Source of the DNA: Arachnopeziza araneosa
Lineage: Eukaryota > Ascomycota > Leotiomycetes > Helotiales > Arachnopezizaceae
Length of the DNA: 17,425 nt
Direction: 5' to 3'
Assembly (NCBI GenBank): GCA_003988855.1
Contig: QYAI01000260.1
Span: 2,805-20,229 of the forward strand
Part shown: in pieces, positions 1-9,069 of the stretch
Layout of the letters: each line of letters starts with the position of its first letter
Position numbering within the stretch: position 1 is the first letter of the stretch
Made by a program: the position numbers and the translations under genes
The notes under the pieces: generated by a model
The model's database searches: none
What the model was told of the DNA's origin: nothing
The model's input: the letters and a program-made list of their open reading frames with translations, nothing else

Positions 1-495
1 GAAAGCTTCAAGCACTTGGTGCTCTTCAGCTTTACCTTCTTGAAATACAAAAGATTCATCATTCACGTGTTCTGACCGTGCAATCGTGAACCCTTACAGT
101 ATAAGTATCCAAAAGACGCACGGAACTATTTGACTGCGCCAGATCCAGACTTGCTGAAACTAATAGAAAGCTAGCTCTCTTAGTACGACGAGACTGCTTA
201 TTTAGAACTAGCTATAAGAGCGCTTTGCGACGCAATAATAGAGAAGTCTGGTATTATATGCGATTCATCAAATCTGCAACCTGAGCTAGACTAACCACAT
301 ACTCAAGCTTATCGAATTCTACGAAGAGAGCTATTTGAGGCTGAAGAAGCTAGAGTCTCTATTATTGAGCTTCAGCTACTAAGAAAAGGTATTGCTACGA
401 TTGAAGCTATAGTGACAGCGCTCGAAGAAGAAGAAGCTCGAATCGAGAGTAGCAGCGACGGTAGCAGTGACGATATTAATACTAAAAGCGATTAA
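1..495 (+). pseudogene. Decayed repeat/transposon ORF remnant (C-terminal part)
   Basis: One reading frame (codons starting at 1, 4, 7...) stays protein-like from the window edge to a final TAA at 493-495, but is broken by in-frame stops at 73-75 (TGA), 172-174 and 181-183 (TAG) and 292-294 (TAA). The end of the frame is an acidic, Glu/Ala/Ile-rich helix (for example RELFEAEEARVSIIELQLL) followed by a Ser/Asp tail, which resembles the charged C-terminus of fungal DDE-type transposases. All four stops can be explained by single C-to-T or G-to-A changes in CAA, CAG, CGA or TGG codons, and the stretch is rich in TA dinucleotides and CTAG, as expected after repeat-induced point mutation. The upstream part lies outside the window. 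The family assignment is uncertain: I recognise no catalytic motif, and it could come from another repeat class. Confidence 0.45.
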
Positions 496-1889
496 AACAC
501 CAGACTAAAGGCTTAATTAGAGGATTTAGCAGTAGAATATATCTTTATTTTTAATTCTACATAAAGTGATCTATAGTAGCAGCATTGGTGGTGTAGCAAT
601 CCTGGTAAGGAGCCCATATAATCTATTTCAGGCAAAATGCGTTTTCCGCGTTTCCGCATTTTTAGGTTTTGCGACAATCGGTCAGAAGAACGCTCCATAC
701 TTCTCGCTCCACCTCATCTATGGTCGGTACTTGGAGGAGGCCGACTTTGAACCCCAGTTCCTACCCCTAGACCTGACTGTAGTACTGAGGGACACACAAT
801 TCCAATTGAAACATTGTGCGCCAGTGCACTCTCAACTGCCGTAGCACAATAGGAGTACTGTGACATAGCATACTAGTAGTGTAGCACTACTCAACATGAA
901 ACAATACCTAGGTATGCCGGAGCACTAAACAGTTTATCGAACTATCCGAAAAGTCCGAGAAAGTTACCTACCATGGTTACCCGAGCTACAGCTCTAGACT
1001 TCCAAGCACTCTTCACCTACAGATAGGACCTCTTGATGGGTAGAGAAATGAGAGCTCTTCTTCTATGAAATATTCTCGGCTTTTTTCTATGCTAGCGTTA
1101 TCTTCTGACGATTCCAAGAGCGCACGTAATGAGATTTGTTTCCCATGCGCTTGTTTTTCGAACCTGTTAGCCAGTTAGCTGATACGAGTATCGAACCTTG
1201 TAGTAACATCCGTCGGAGGCACTACCTACAGGGGTGCTCATGGAAACGTAGGCATCGGATATCGGAGCTTTTCGCCTGCTGCCCGTTCGTCTTCGGCAAT
1301 TACGAATCTCTCGTCTCCAATTGGCCTCTGAGCCTGCAGGATAAATTAAAACTCTGCGCAAAAGGGGCCCATGGGAATGTTTCGCGGACGTGCATCTTGA
1401 TGAAAAATTGTTGAAATTCTATCTAAGTTGTTCTGACAGATATTAAAGGTAAGGTTATTCGGGAATTCTAGCAAACATTGATATTTTCACATCTGAGGCG
1501 TACTAAAACAAGGATAGCATAGGCCTATGGGTACTAAGATGGGTACCTATTGCGGAGCCTAAGTATAATAGCCAGGCATTCTGCTGGCGGACGGATGGGC
1601 AGATTTAAGGCTGAGGCACATCGGACCATCCTCTTGACTATGCAAGACGGGGTAATTTTTGGCCGAGTCCGCCGCCTGTTCACATGGATACTAGGCTTCA
1701 AATTAATATCAAAAATCAAATTCTGCGCTTCGTTGCATTAAGGAGGCTAGCATTGACGCGTGGAAGAACGGAAAGGAGATAAGATGAGTCCGTCTAGTGT
1801 GCTAGGCGCGTTGTTTTTAAAACCATTGAGTGTTTTTCGTTCATGAAATTATTTCTTCTATACGATTATCGTTATTCTCTCAATTGAAG
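496..1889. other. Gene-free AT-rich interval, probably repeat-derived on its left side
   Basis: No ORF here has a recognisable protein or a plausible exon structure. The left part (to about 950) keeps the TA-rich look of the remnant before it and holds small inverted repeats: GTAGAAT at 532-538 against ATTCTAC at 554-560, and AGTAGTG/CACTACT around a 3-nt loop at 875-891. The last 150 bases should contain the promoter of the peroxygenase gene. It ends in a pyrimidine-rich leader (about 1850-1885), but no convincing TATA box is visible. Confidence 0.5.
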
Positions 1890-2927
1890 ATGAAGCTTAC
1901 ACAGATTGCTCTCTTTGGGCCTCTTGCCCTCACTACCGTCTCAGCTCAACCTTCTCTTTCTTGGTCACCACCCGGACCTGACGATGGTATGTAATAGTCT
2001 TTAATCCTATGTTTTTCGTGATCATACTAGCTGCTGGAGAGAGGGGTATTGTTGCTCTCAATACTTGCTGATATTTCGTCTTATTTTTTTCCTAAACTAC
2101 TTGCCCATTGTCTGACATGCACTCCACTACAGTGCGAGGTCCTTGTCCTATGTTGAATACCCTGGCGAATCACGGCATCCTCCCACATAGCGGCAAAAAT
2201 CTCACACTCAATGTCACCATCGACGGGCTTTTAAAAGGCGTGAACTTCACCCCAGATCTCGGAGCATTCCTTTTCGCCTTTGCATTAACTACCAATCCCG
2301 ACGTGAATGCAACATCATTCAGCTTGCATCAGCTCGGCACCCATGGAATCTTGGAGCACGATGCTAGCTTAAGGTGATTCTGAAGCTCCTGTTCCATGAA
2401 ATAGAAAGCTAATTCGTGGTCATTTCCAGTCGTGCAGATAAGTATTTCAATTCATCCGATGCCTTCAACCAGGAAATTTTCGACGAGACCACATCCTATT
2501 GGACAAACGATGTTATCGACCTGCACAAGGCTGCCACTTCCCGTCACGCCCGCGCTACCACTTCAGTTGCAACGAATCCAGCATTCACCTTCTCAAGTTT
2601 AGCCCTAGGCTTCGCTCATGGAGAGGTAGCTGCTCTACCGCTCGTTTTTGGCGACAAAGTTGCCGGCACGGCACCGAAAGGCCTTGTTACGGCTTTCTTT
2701 GGTAAGATTTGTTCCACATAAATTGCTCTCTTAAGCATTATGGATGCTAGCTAACGTGGTTGATGATAGAAACCGAGCGCTTGCCGATAGAGTTAGGTTG
2801 GGTGAGGCCAGCTGTGCCAATCAGTAACCTGGATTTGTGTCAGATGACCCAAAGGGTTCTTAATGCCTCTGGGGCTACTTTGGAGGCAGCACAAGAAATT
2901 TTACCTTGTAATAATTTTAATGCTTAG
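1890..2927 (+). CDS. Secreted heme-thiolate peroxidase/short unspecific peroxygenase (Peroxidase_2 family)
   Basis: Four exons: 1890-1986, 2133-2373, 2430-2701, 2770-2927 (introns 146, 56 and 68 nt, GT...AG; CTAAT and CTAAC branch sites are visible in the last two), giving 255 aa. Residues 1-19 are a signal peptide ending VSA|Q. The family signature follows: RGPCPMLNTLANHG at 34-47, with Cys37 of the PCP motif as the expected axial heme ligand, and EHDASLSRAD at 107-116, the EHD...S motif that binds Mg and a heme propionate. Glu178 in GFAHGEVAALP is a candidate for the catalytic acid. The length fits the short peroxygenases (about 250-260 aa). N-glycosylation sequons occur at Asn55, 91, 120 and 235; Cys227 and Cys250 could form a disulfide. 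Such enzymes use H2O2 to hydroxylate, epoxidise or halogenate organic substrates outside the cell; the substrate cannot be read from sequence. Start chosen for the signal peptide and A at -3. It lies tail-to-tail with the C6 regulator. Confidence 0.92.
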
Positions 2928-3981
2928 GGACAAGAAATCTTTAAGGTATCTCAGAGGTTGAATGAAAGAGGGGCCAAATATGGCAACTACGGCCAATCGG
3001 AGATTTAAATAAAGAAGCAAGCTTTAGTTAACCATCGGTAGCACTAAAAAACTTCGCCTGTGAATGTTATAGAAGCTTTAAACTACATCTAATATCTAAT
3101 CTGTTCCATCTTGCAATTAGTCTTGGAGGGTGAATCTCGTATAGAACAAAACCGCCCAGAAAATAGAGGTTCTATCCTTAACTTTCTAAAGGTTTCCGTT
3201 CGGTATTGATCGACATGTAAGCAAGTCCGATCGACCCTGATGAGCATAGTCAAGTAAGAAGCACCCGTAGCGGTCGAAGGGGCCGCCAAGACTCTTCCAA
3301 CCGCTAATCCTCTTTCAGCATCCTCCCTCGGGCTATGCAATTGGATGAATCCCCAACGTTTGCTGCAGTCAAAAGCATGAAAAAGCCTTGACCATCAATT
3401 CCGGGAATCTCCGAATCATTAGCACTCGAAGCCCCCCATCTTCCGGCTGATCCGGCGTGGTGCCGCTGACGCTGGAGGCCCGCCCCCTTCTTCCCCACCT
3501 CACCCACAGTACGAGTTTTGGCCACATCTTCGGATTTTTGAAAAAAGTCTCACTGCGCTGAACACGTGGTCTAGGATTTTTAAACTTTCATAAATTGCAT
3601 TGTAGGTAGAATATCATCCCGCACAGCTGGCTCTTCACGCGAACCACGACAGGAGCAGGAAACAGGCCTGACCGTAATACTCAATAATCATTGACGCTCA
3701 TAACTGATTCATAATATATAAACCTAGTTCATGACGGCATAAAGCATAAATTTTGATCACGTGAAAACCGTGAGGCAAATGAGCTCCCAAACACTTGCTG
3801 GTCGAATTATAGCCGGCGGAGCTTGATTCATGGAGGCGAAAGAGGTTCTATATTAAAAGGAGGCGTGATTCTTTAGTAAAAGATAATTAATTACTAGCGC
3901 TTGAGATAAGGAGTCGATAGAAAATGCATTTGCAGAAGGAAGCTTTCATTTACGATGACCATGAGCAATCTTTCTGCCCCG
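2928..3981. other. Intergenic region between two convergent genes
   Basis: It holds the 3' ends of the peroxygenase (+) and the C6 regulator (-). Small ORFs inside (for example on the minus strand at 3089-3525) look like chance: no start context, splice structure or recognisable residues. Two CACGTG palindromes occur at 3563-3568 and 3758-3763. No repeat or RNA gene was recognised. Confidence 0.5.
3008..3013 (+). terminator. AATAAA polyadenylation signal of the peroxygenase gene
   Basis: A canonical AATAAA lies 81 nt after the peroxygenase stop codon on the same strand, a normal 3'-UTR distance for a fungal gene. Based on motif and position only. Confidence 0.45.
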
Positions 3982-5758
3982 TTACCACTCGATGACTTCT
4001 TCCACCGTCTTTCTTACAAATCCGCTCTTACTTTGCATCCGACTGTAAGTAATGAACACTTTTTTCTCTACCGGATCAAATTGAGAGTCCACCTTGGATA
4101 TTCTCGCCCAATCGGGAACATCCGCAGAGCTCCGGTTTTCACCAAGTCCTTCCTCCTCAATCTCAACCACCCTCTGCGCAATTTTGGCGGCCAATAATGC
4201 ATTCCAGACACCTTCTTGGCGATGCCCAGACTGGAGTAGTGCAATGGCTCGCCTTCTTATGTTTGGATCTCGACAGTTTGCTGCAACTGCGTAAAGGGGC
4301 CCGATGACTTCCATATCGAGCGAGAAGGACGGTCCGGCGTCGATATTGCTGAAAACTTGACCAGAAAGATCCACAATCTTCTCAAAGATTGGATTGAATC
4401 CGTCAAATAAGGTTTGATCATCTACTGGGCCCCTATCGAGATGCACAGAAATAAAGCTCATGCATTGTAGGACCTTGAGCACTGCGACGGCTTGTTTATC
4501 CTTGTAGGTCATTATACCCATATGGTTTTGAAGGAATCGTTTCAGTGCGAGCGACCACTGCTCAAATAGGCCCATGGATTTCTTCCGCCAAATGACAAAC
4601 TGTTCGCGTTGCTCTGGATCCTGTAGTTTTCCCTTGCCTTCAGTTTTCCCAGCTCCCATGTACCATCCTAAGACAAGGTAATCTCTGGCTTCTTGAAGAT
4701 TACTGAAATATTCAGGCATACAGTCACGGCCTCGAGCTCGAGCGTAGTCTTTGAAGATGGTATAGTCGTAGCCTCCAGTAACTTCGAAGATAGCAAGTCT
4801 AGAATCGAAGTTAGTACGATCGCTAGGAAGTGAGTTTCAAGGGCAAAAAAAGAGCTTCTGATCTCCTTAGGATTGCTTACTCAAGCCGCATGAAGATGCT
4901 CTCTAGTGCTTGCATAGGTATATATGGAGTGGTAGCCACGGTAAGATAATCGTGTTGTTGGTTTTGGCCACTGTACTGAATCTCACCTAGAATTTTCCTT
5001 CCACTTCGAACGTGCGATATAGCTGACCCATAGTTCCCTTGCAGATTCTAATCCTTATTAGTACTTTTGGCGCTGGAAAAGAGATTGGCTCACTTCTAAA
5101 CACGCAAATAGTATGCATGAAACGAGACAAACATCTAAGGCTTGTTTATCTTTCCTTGGCTGCACCAGATGTTTGATGGCGGTGTTATATTGCTGGAGAG
5201 CAAAATGATCATGGCTTGCGGTTGGATTGGTCTTGAAGGTGAGGCCATTGTTCCCCAGGAATCTTTCATGCAGAGATCCAATACTGATGATGGCGTGTTT
5301 GATTGCAGGTTCATGGTGGCTGGCTTGGAGGACTAGGATATCCCAGAAATTTTCGCCAAAGGAACCACACAGCTGAGGTGCCGTCTTTACTAGAAAGTAA
5401 TGAAATGACCGGCATTCTTTCTCGGTGCCACGGATATTAGAAGGTGAAAGTGCGAGAGAGGAGTTTGGGGATTCAGAGCGATCAGGGCTGGCACTGGCAT
5501 CTAGAGGATAGCCATCGCAACTTCTTCCAGTTGTGGTGCATCGAACACAGTATGGTCTTTCCTCCCCGCACTTTACTCGCCGGACTGGGGTTGGATAGAA
5601 TCAGTACGTCATATCTACTTCATACAATCGACTCACTCCTATTTCAGTAAGTAAAGATCACGGCTATCTTTCAGTGGCTCATACTTGCATGTCGAGCACC
5701 CACTTCGAGTCTTGGGTCTGTAAGCACGCTTTCTTTGGCCTAGTGTTACCTTCGTCAT
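3982..5758 (-). CDS. Zn2Cys6 transcription factor with C-terminal fungal_trans_2/DUF3468-type domain
   Basis: Reading down the minus strand, exons are 5758-5685, a 2-nt microexon 5638-5637, 5584-5094, 5047-4881 and 4798-3982. Introns are 46, 52, 46 and 82 nt; TACTAAC and TACTAAT branch sequences are clear in the last two. The product is 516 aa. Residues 13-20 (YRPKTRSG) lead into a complete zinc cluster with Cys21, 24, 31, 38, 41 and 48 (C-x2-C-x6-C-x6-C-x2-C-x6-C), followed by a Ser/Pro linker to about residue 75. The rest matches the long helical domain of this regulator family: AIKHAIISIGSLHE, FACLE|NLQGNYGSAISHVRSG across the third intron, and NCRDPNIRRRAIALL plus REGVW-like EGVWNALLA near the end. 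It should bind CGG triplets as a nuclear regulator. It is divergent from the RTA1-like gene, a likely target. Without the microexon the frame breaks inside the zinc cluster. Confidence 0.88.
5637..5638 (-). other. Predicted 2-nt microexon (GA) inside the zinc-cluster coding sequence
   Basis: On the minus strand the coding sequence reads TGC AA | GTATGA...AAATAG | GA | GTGAGT...CCCCAG | TC CGG. Joining AA+GA+TC gives AAG ATC, that is Lys25-Ile26, which restores the canonical spacing CSTCKIRRVKC. Removing the whole 100-nt stretch as a single GT...AG intron leaves AA+TC and shifts the frame. The two flanking introns (5639-5684, 46 nt; 5585-5636, 52 nt) each have their own donor, an acceptable branch site (ACTGA; CTGAT) and an AG. 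It may be spliced as two consecutive introns or behave like a stwintron. Confidence 0.7.
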
Positions 5759-6259
5759 TAGAGAGGATATTGATTGAATTATGAGAAACAAAGCAAAGAA
5801 GTTCCGGGGCGTCTGAATGAGGTTGTCTAGCCCGATTGAGGCGCGCAGCTAAGCGGATCCTCGGGGCCAAGCTCGAATTACGTCAAAGAGCACCGGCTTG
5901 CTAGGCCATGCCCAAACGACCACACCAATCATGATCCATACGACAAGCCAATGCCCCACTTTAACTATCCCTCAATGTTGGCCGCCGATTACGTCTGATT
6001 GTGCCCAAACGAGCATGCCACTCGTCTTGAAGTATTCCGCATTGATTGCGATGGGAGCACTGTAGTGAGAATTGCAGATCGAGAAACATCTGCCTGGTAA
6101 GCTGAAACCATGTGCCCTTACGAGCAACAGTGACGCATTCATTGAGGCCATCCATCTACACATCTCTATATAACAATGCAGTTTCTCCTTGAGCATCATT
6201 ACTGCAAAGTCATTGCACGAACATCAAACCTCATTCATCCCCCTCAATTACCATTCCAG
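5759..6259. promoter_or_regulatory. Shared divergent promoter between the C6 regulator and the RTA1-like gene
   Basis: About 500 bp separate the two start codons. Visible elements are a CGG-N5-CGG direct repeat at 5854-5864, which is the kind of half-site pair bound by Zn2Cys6 proteins, two CCAAT boxes at 5925-5929 and 5948-5952, and a TATA box at 6167-6173 facing the RTA1-like gene. Short ORFs on the minus strand in this interval have no support. Confidence 0.4.
6167..6173 (+). promoter_or_regulatory. TATATAA box of the RTA1-like gene
   Basis: A perfect TATATAA lies 87 nt upstream of the chosen ATG at 6260. The in-frame upstream ATG at 6176 sits only 3 nt after the box, so it would precede the expected transcription start; this favours 6260 as the real start. 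Confidence 0.55.
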
Positions 6260-7163
6260 ATGTCTACTACTTGCCCGGATGTTACTTCTCTAGACTCCAT
6301 GTGGGGCTTCTGTCCCAACATTGGTGCAGCCTACACCCTTTTAGTCCTGTTTGCTCTTGTCACTATCTGCCACTTGGTTCAAGCAGTATATTATCGGAAA
6401 TTTTACTGCTGGGTTATTGTTGGCGCCGGCGTCTTGCAAACGATCAATTACATCTTTCGCATCATCTCCATCCATAATCCAGATAGCTCTGCCGATTACT
6501 CCATTTGGTTCGTGCTCATATTGATCGCGCCTCTATTCACAAATGCCTTTGTTTACATGGTAATGGGGAGAATGGTCTGGAACTACGTTGAAAAGAGAAA
6601 ACTTCTTGGGGTTTCAGCGAGAAAATTCGGGCTGATCTTCGTTGTGCTTGATGTCATGTAAGTCCCAATTCTCAAAGAAACTCTTCAGCCACTAACTGTG
6701 ATCCAGAGCACTCATAGTCCAAGTGTACGGTGCCGCTGCTGCAGTCGGAAACGACAAGACCGATGCACAGATACTACACGCTTTACACATCTACATGATT
6801 GGTGTTGGAATTCAACAGTTCTTCATTCTCGTATTCTCCTTCTTTGCCATCATGTTCCATCGGCAAATAATCCAGTCGACGCCAAAAACAACGAGTGCCA
6901 AATCACCATTCGCTCTCCTCTACACACTTTACGTTGTCCTCCTACTGATTACCATTCGTATCATATTCCGACTTATCGAGTATTCTCAAGGATTAACTAG
7001 CACCATTCCCGATCACGAAGTATACCAATATTGTCTTGATTCATTACCGATGTTTACGGCCCTGGTTCTTTTGAGTATCATCCATCCAGGACGGATAATG
7101 CCTGGGAAAGAGTGTGATATTCCATCGAGGCCGAAGAAGAGCAAACCCACACCAAAGAATTGA
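6260..7163 (+). CDS. RTA1-like seven-transmembrane protein (lipid-translocating exporter family)
   Basis: Two exons, 6260-6657 and 6707-7163, with a 49-nt intron (GTAAGT donor, CACTAAC branch, CAG acceptor) give 284 aa. Seven hydrophobic segments lie at about 24-41, 49-70, 84-104, 122-143, 161-183, 201-222 and 243-260, after a short N-terminus and before a basic Lys/Pro tail. The family hallmark near the sixth and seventh helices is clear: IIFRLIEYSQG at 218-228, then HEVYQYCLDSLPM at 236-248 and HPGRIMPG at 259-266. RTA1/RSB1-type proteins of yeast affect resistance to 7-aminocholesterol and export of sphingoid bases at the plasma membrane; filamentous fungi have many paralogues of unknown substrate. 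The gene is divergent from the C6 regulator, which may control it. Confidence 0.92.
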
Positions 7164-8454
7164 TAGCGAGAAACAAGATACTAGAGAAGAATGATCACGT
7201 AAGAGGATAGATTGTGATCCTGGCTGGCATTTTTCTTTGTTCAAAGGGGTTTGAAATGCGAGGTTCAAGATGAATAGAGATGTCATAGGTTATACATAAA
7301 TATTGTGAATAGCAAGGAAAGAGCACCGCTAATGATTTTACTTTTAATTAGCATTGGATATATCTCGAGAATCAAATTTAGACTTTTCTTTTTGATTGAA
7401 CTTCACCATTCTTCACCTTCGGTATGAAGATATATAAAACGCTTGATCTAGAATCTACTCTGATATTTGAAATCGAAATCCCTGATGCAATCCCTAACAC
7501 CACTGTTAAGAATTTTAAAGTCTTTGGGGTAGGTGTTTAGGTGGCTGCTGACTGTATGGTGTAAGAGCCACTGAGCATCAGGAAGTCACCGAATGTAACA
7601 CCACTTGGGCAGACTTCTACGATTAGTCATTTTCCAATTCCAAAAAAATGCTTGGAATAATTTCAAAGCTTCTCTTCGTAGGAAGATTCGGATTTGCTGT
7701 CAAATCAGCAAATTGAGGCTCTCTCATCCTATTTAGTCGCATATAAGATGCTAGGAATACCTTGTAACCTATAATTTCAAAGGTTACTTCATCAAACCAA
7801 CATAAATTTCCCATCATCTCTATTCATAAAGGAGTTAAAAGAGTTTTTTTCATGGTCACCTCTTCTTTATTTGCCACAGGATTTAAGGATAACTGCAACT
7901 ATATAGTGGTTTAGTTGTTTGCCGGATTTGGAAGGTGTTACAAGGGCTTTTAAGCTTGTTCTTAACTCCTTAGTACAGTTCGTACAAGTGATCTAAACTT
8001 ACTACCACAACAGGAAGTTTTCTTAGGAGCCCTGCTTCATGGCTTGCTTTTGAACTCCATTATGGTGGTAAGGGTCTCTCGTTTAATAAAAGAAGTAACA
8101 GTTATTCAAGGGACTTGTGTTTTATATCAAATCTGAGTCGAAGTATATCCTTCACGATAGATAGTCCACAGCCTAGATCTCTCAGCTAGTGAGAGCTCTT
8201 ACCGAGCTTGCTTTGAAAGAACTGCCAAAATTTCAAGTATTAATAAATATTATTTAGAAACAACTAATTGAATTGAATTTAAGTGTCGGTGGAGGGGCCA
8301 AAATGGGGCAAGGGTTATACACGAATGTAACGTTGACTAATCTGACCTGATTGTGCATAATGAATCAACGCCAAGCTCCTTCATCCTCCTCTCTACCCAG
8401 ATACTAAGAAAGACAGTGCTTGAACGAAGGACGTAGCATGAAATATTGCCTCGC
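7164..8454. other. Gene-poor AT-rich interval
   Basis: The first 150 bases should hold the RTA1-like 3' UTR. A perfect TATATAAA on the plus strand at 7431-7438 is followed only by very short ORFs (the first ATG, at 7482, gives 15 codons). The minus-strand ORF at 7623-7817 has no recognisable features. No repeat, RNA gene or decayed gene was identified, although the AT-rich stretch 7800-8280 could be old repeat material. Confidence 0.4.
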
Positions 8455-9069
8455 CTATGTCATGTACTGCACGCGGTCATTCGAAGTTGCATCGTCGGGT
8501 ATTTGAATAAATGAAGGGGCTGCATTCTCATCAGTTACTAGATCGACCCATACGGCCATCAACGGATCGGACAAGATGTTCTGAGGGAGATAAAATCTGG
8601 GACCAACGTGCTGCACTGGGATACGGTAGTAAAGAAGGCTGGAGGCCAAGATATTAGGCTCTGAACGCAGGAGCTCGTACACTGCTATCTCGAACTTGAC
8701 CTCGGGAACTTGCACTTGAATTGGAAAGCCGTCATAGTTAGGCACATTGATATCGCCACGAGCTAAATGGGCCACGATTTCTAGTTGATTCGATAGCTTG
8801 AGGTGGAAACCCTATGGGCAACCAAACTACAGTCTTAGCATAGAATTAGGTTATAAGATTGCTAAAACTCACGTAGTTATTGGAGCCTTTGAATATGACC
8901 GGGATGTCAATCACCTCGACGCCGAGATTCTCCTCGTCTCTCGAATGAATAGATTTACATTCCACACTCCGCGGAAGGGGCTGTTGCCGCTGCGGACCAG
9001 AGCGAGCAGTTGCTTGCCATCGAAGTCGCTATCATTCGGCATCTTGGGCCAATCATCACGGAAGCTCAT
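8455..9069 (-). pseudogene. Broken N-terminal part of a fungal phosphotransferase (APH/kinase-like) gene
   Basis: From an ATG at 9069-9067 the minus strand encodes about 43 residues starting MSFRDDWPKMPNDSDFDG. It then loses frame at about 8936-8944, where GAGAGAC looks like a 2-nt GA duplication of GAGAC. The shifted frame continues as VEVIDIPVIFKGSNNYGF across a 61-nt intron (8812-8872), then HLKLSNQLEIVAHLARGD and VPEVKFEIAVYELLRSEPN. This is the nucleotide-binding N-lobe region of the large fungal aminoglycoside-phosphotransferase-like family: GSNNY replaces a glycine loop and VAHLARGD carries the conserved strand. The frame stops at 8455-8457 after a tail I do not recognise, so the C-lobe with its catalytic loop is absent. 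An unusual intron could in principle bypass the frameshift, but the missing second half still argues for a pseudogene. Confidence 0.68.

Noticed and set aside
532..560. CAGTAGAATATATC near 530 and the GTAGAAT/ATTCTAC repeat as a second pogo terminus
   Set aside because: Similarity to the terminus at 17245 stops after CAGTAGAA and there is no adjoining TA pair or matching inverted end; AT-rich coincidence is more likely.
1185..1197. tRNA B-box-like GGTTCGATACTCG on the minus strand
   Set aside because: The flanks do not form a T-stem (CAAGG against CTCGT) and no acceptor stem or A-box is found at the right distance.
5585..5684. A single 100-nt intron, or a GC-AG intron (GCAAGT donor), in the zinc cluster of the C6 regulator
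   Set aside because: The single GT-AG intron shifts the frame. The GC-AG choice keeps the frame but removes Cys24 and Lys25 and destroys the C6 spacing. The two-intron, GA-microexon reading restores the exact family motif.
6176..6259. Upstream in-frame ATG extending the RTA1-like protein by 28 residues
   Set aside because: It lies 3 nt after the TATATAA box, before the likely transcription start, and the added residues do not match the short N-terminus typical of the family.
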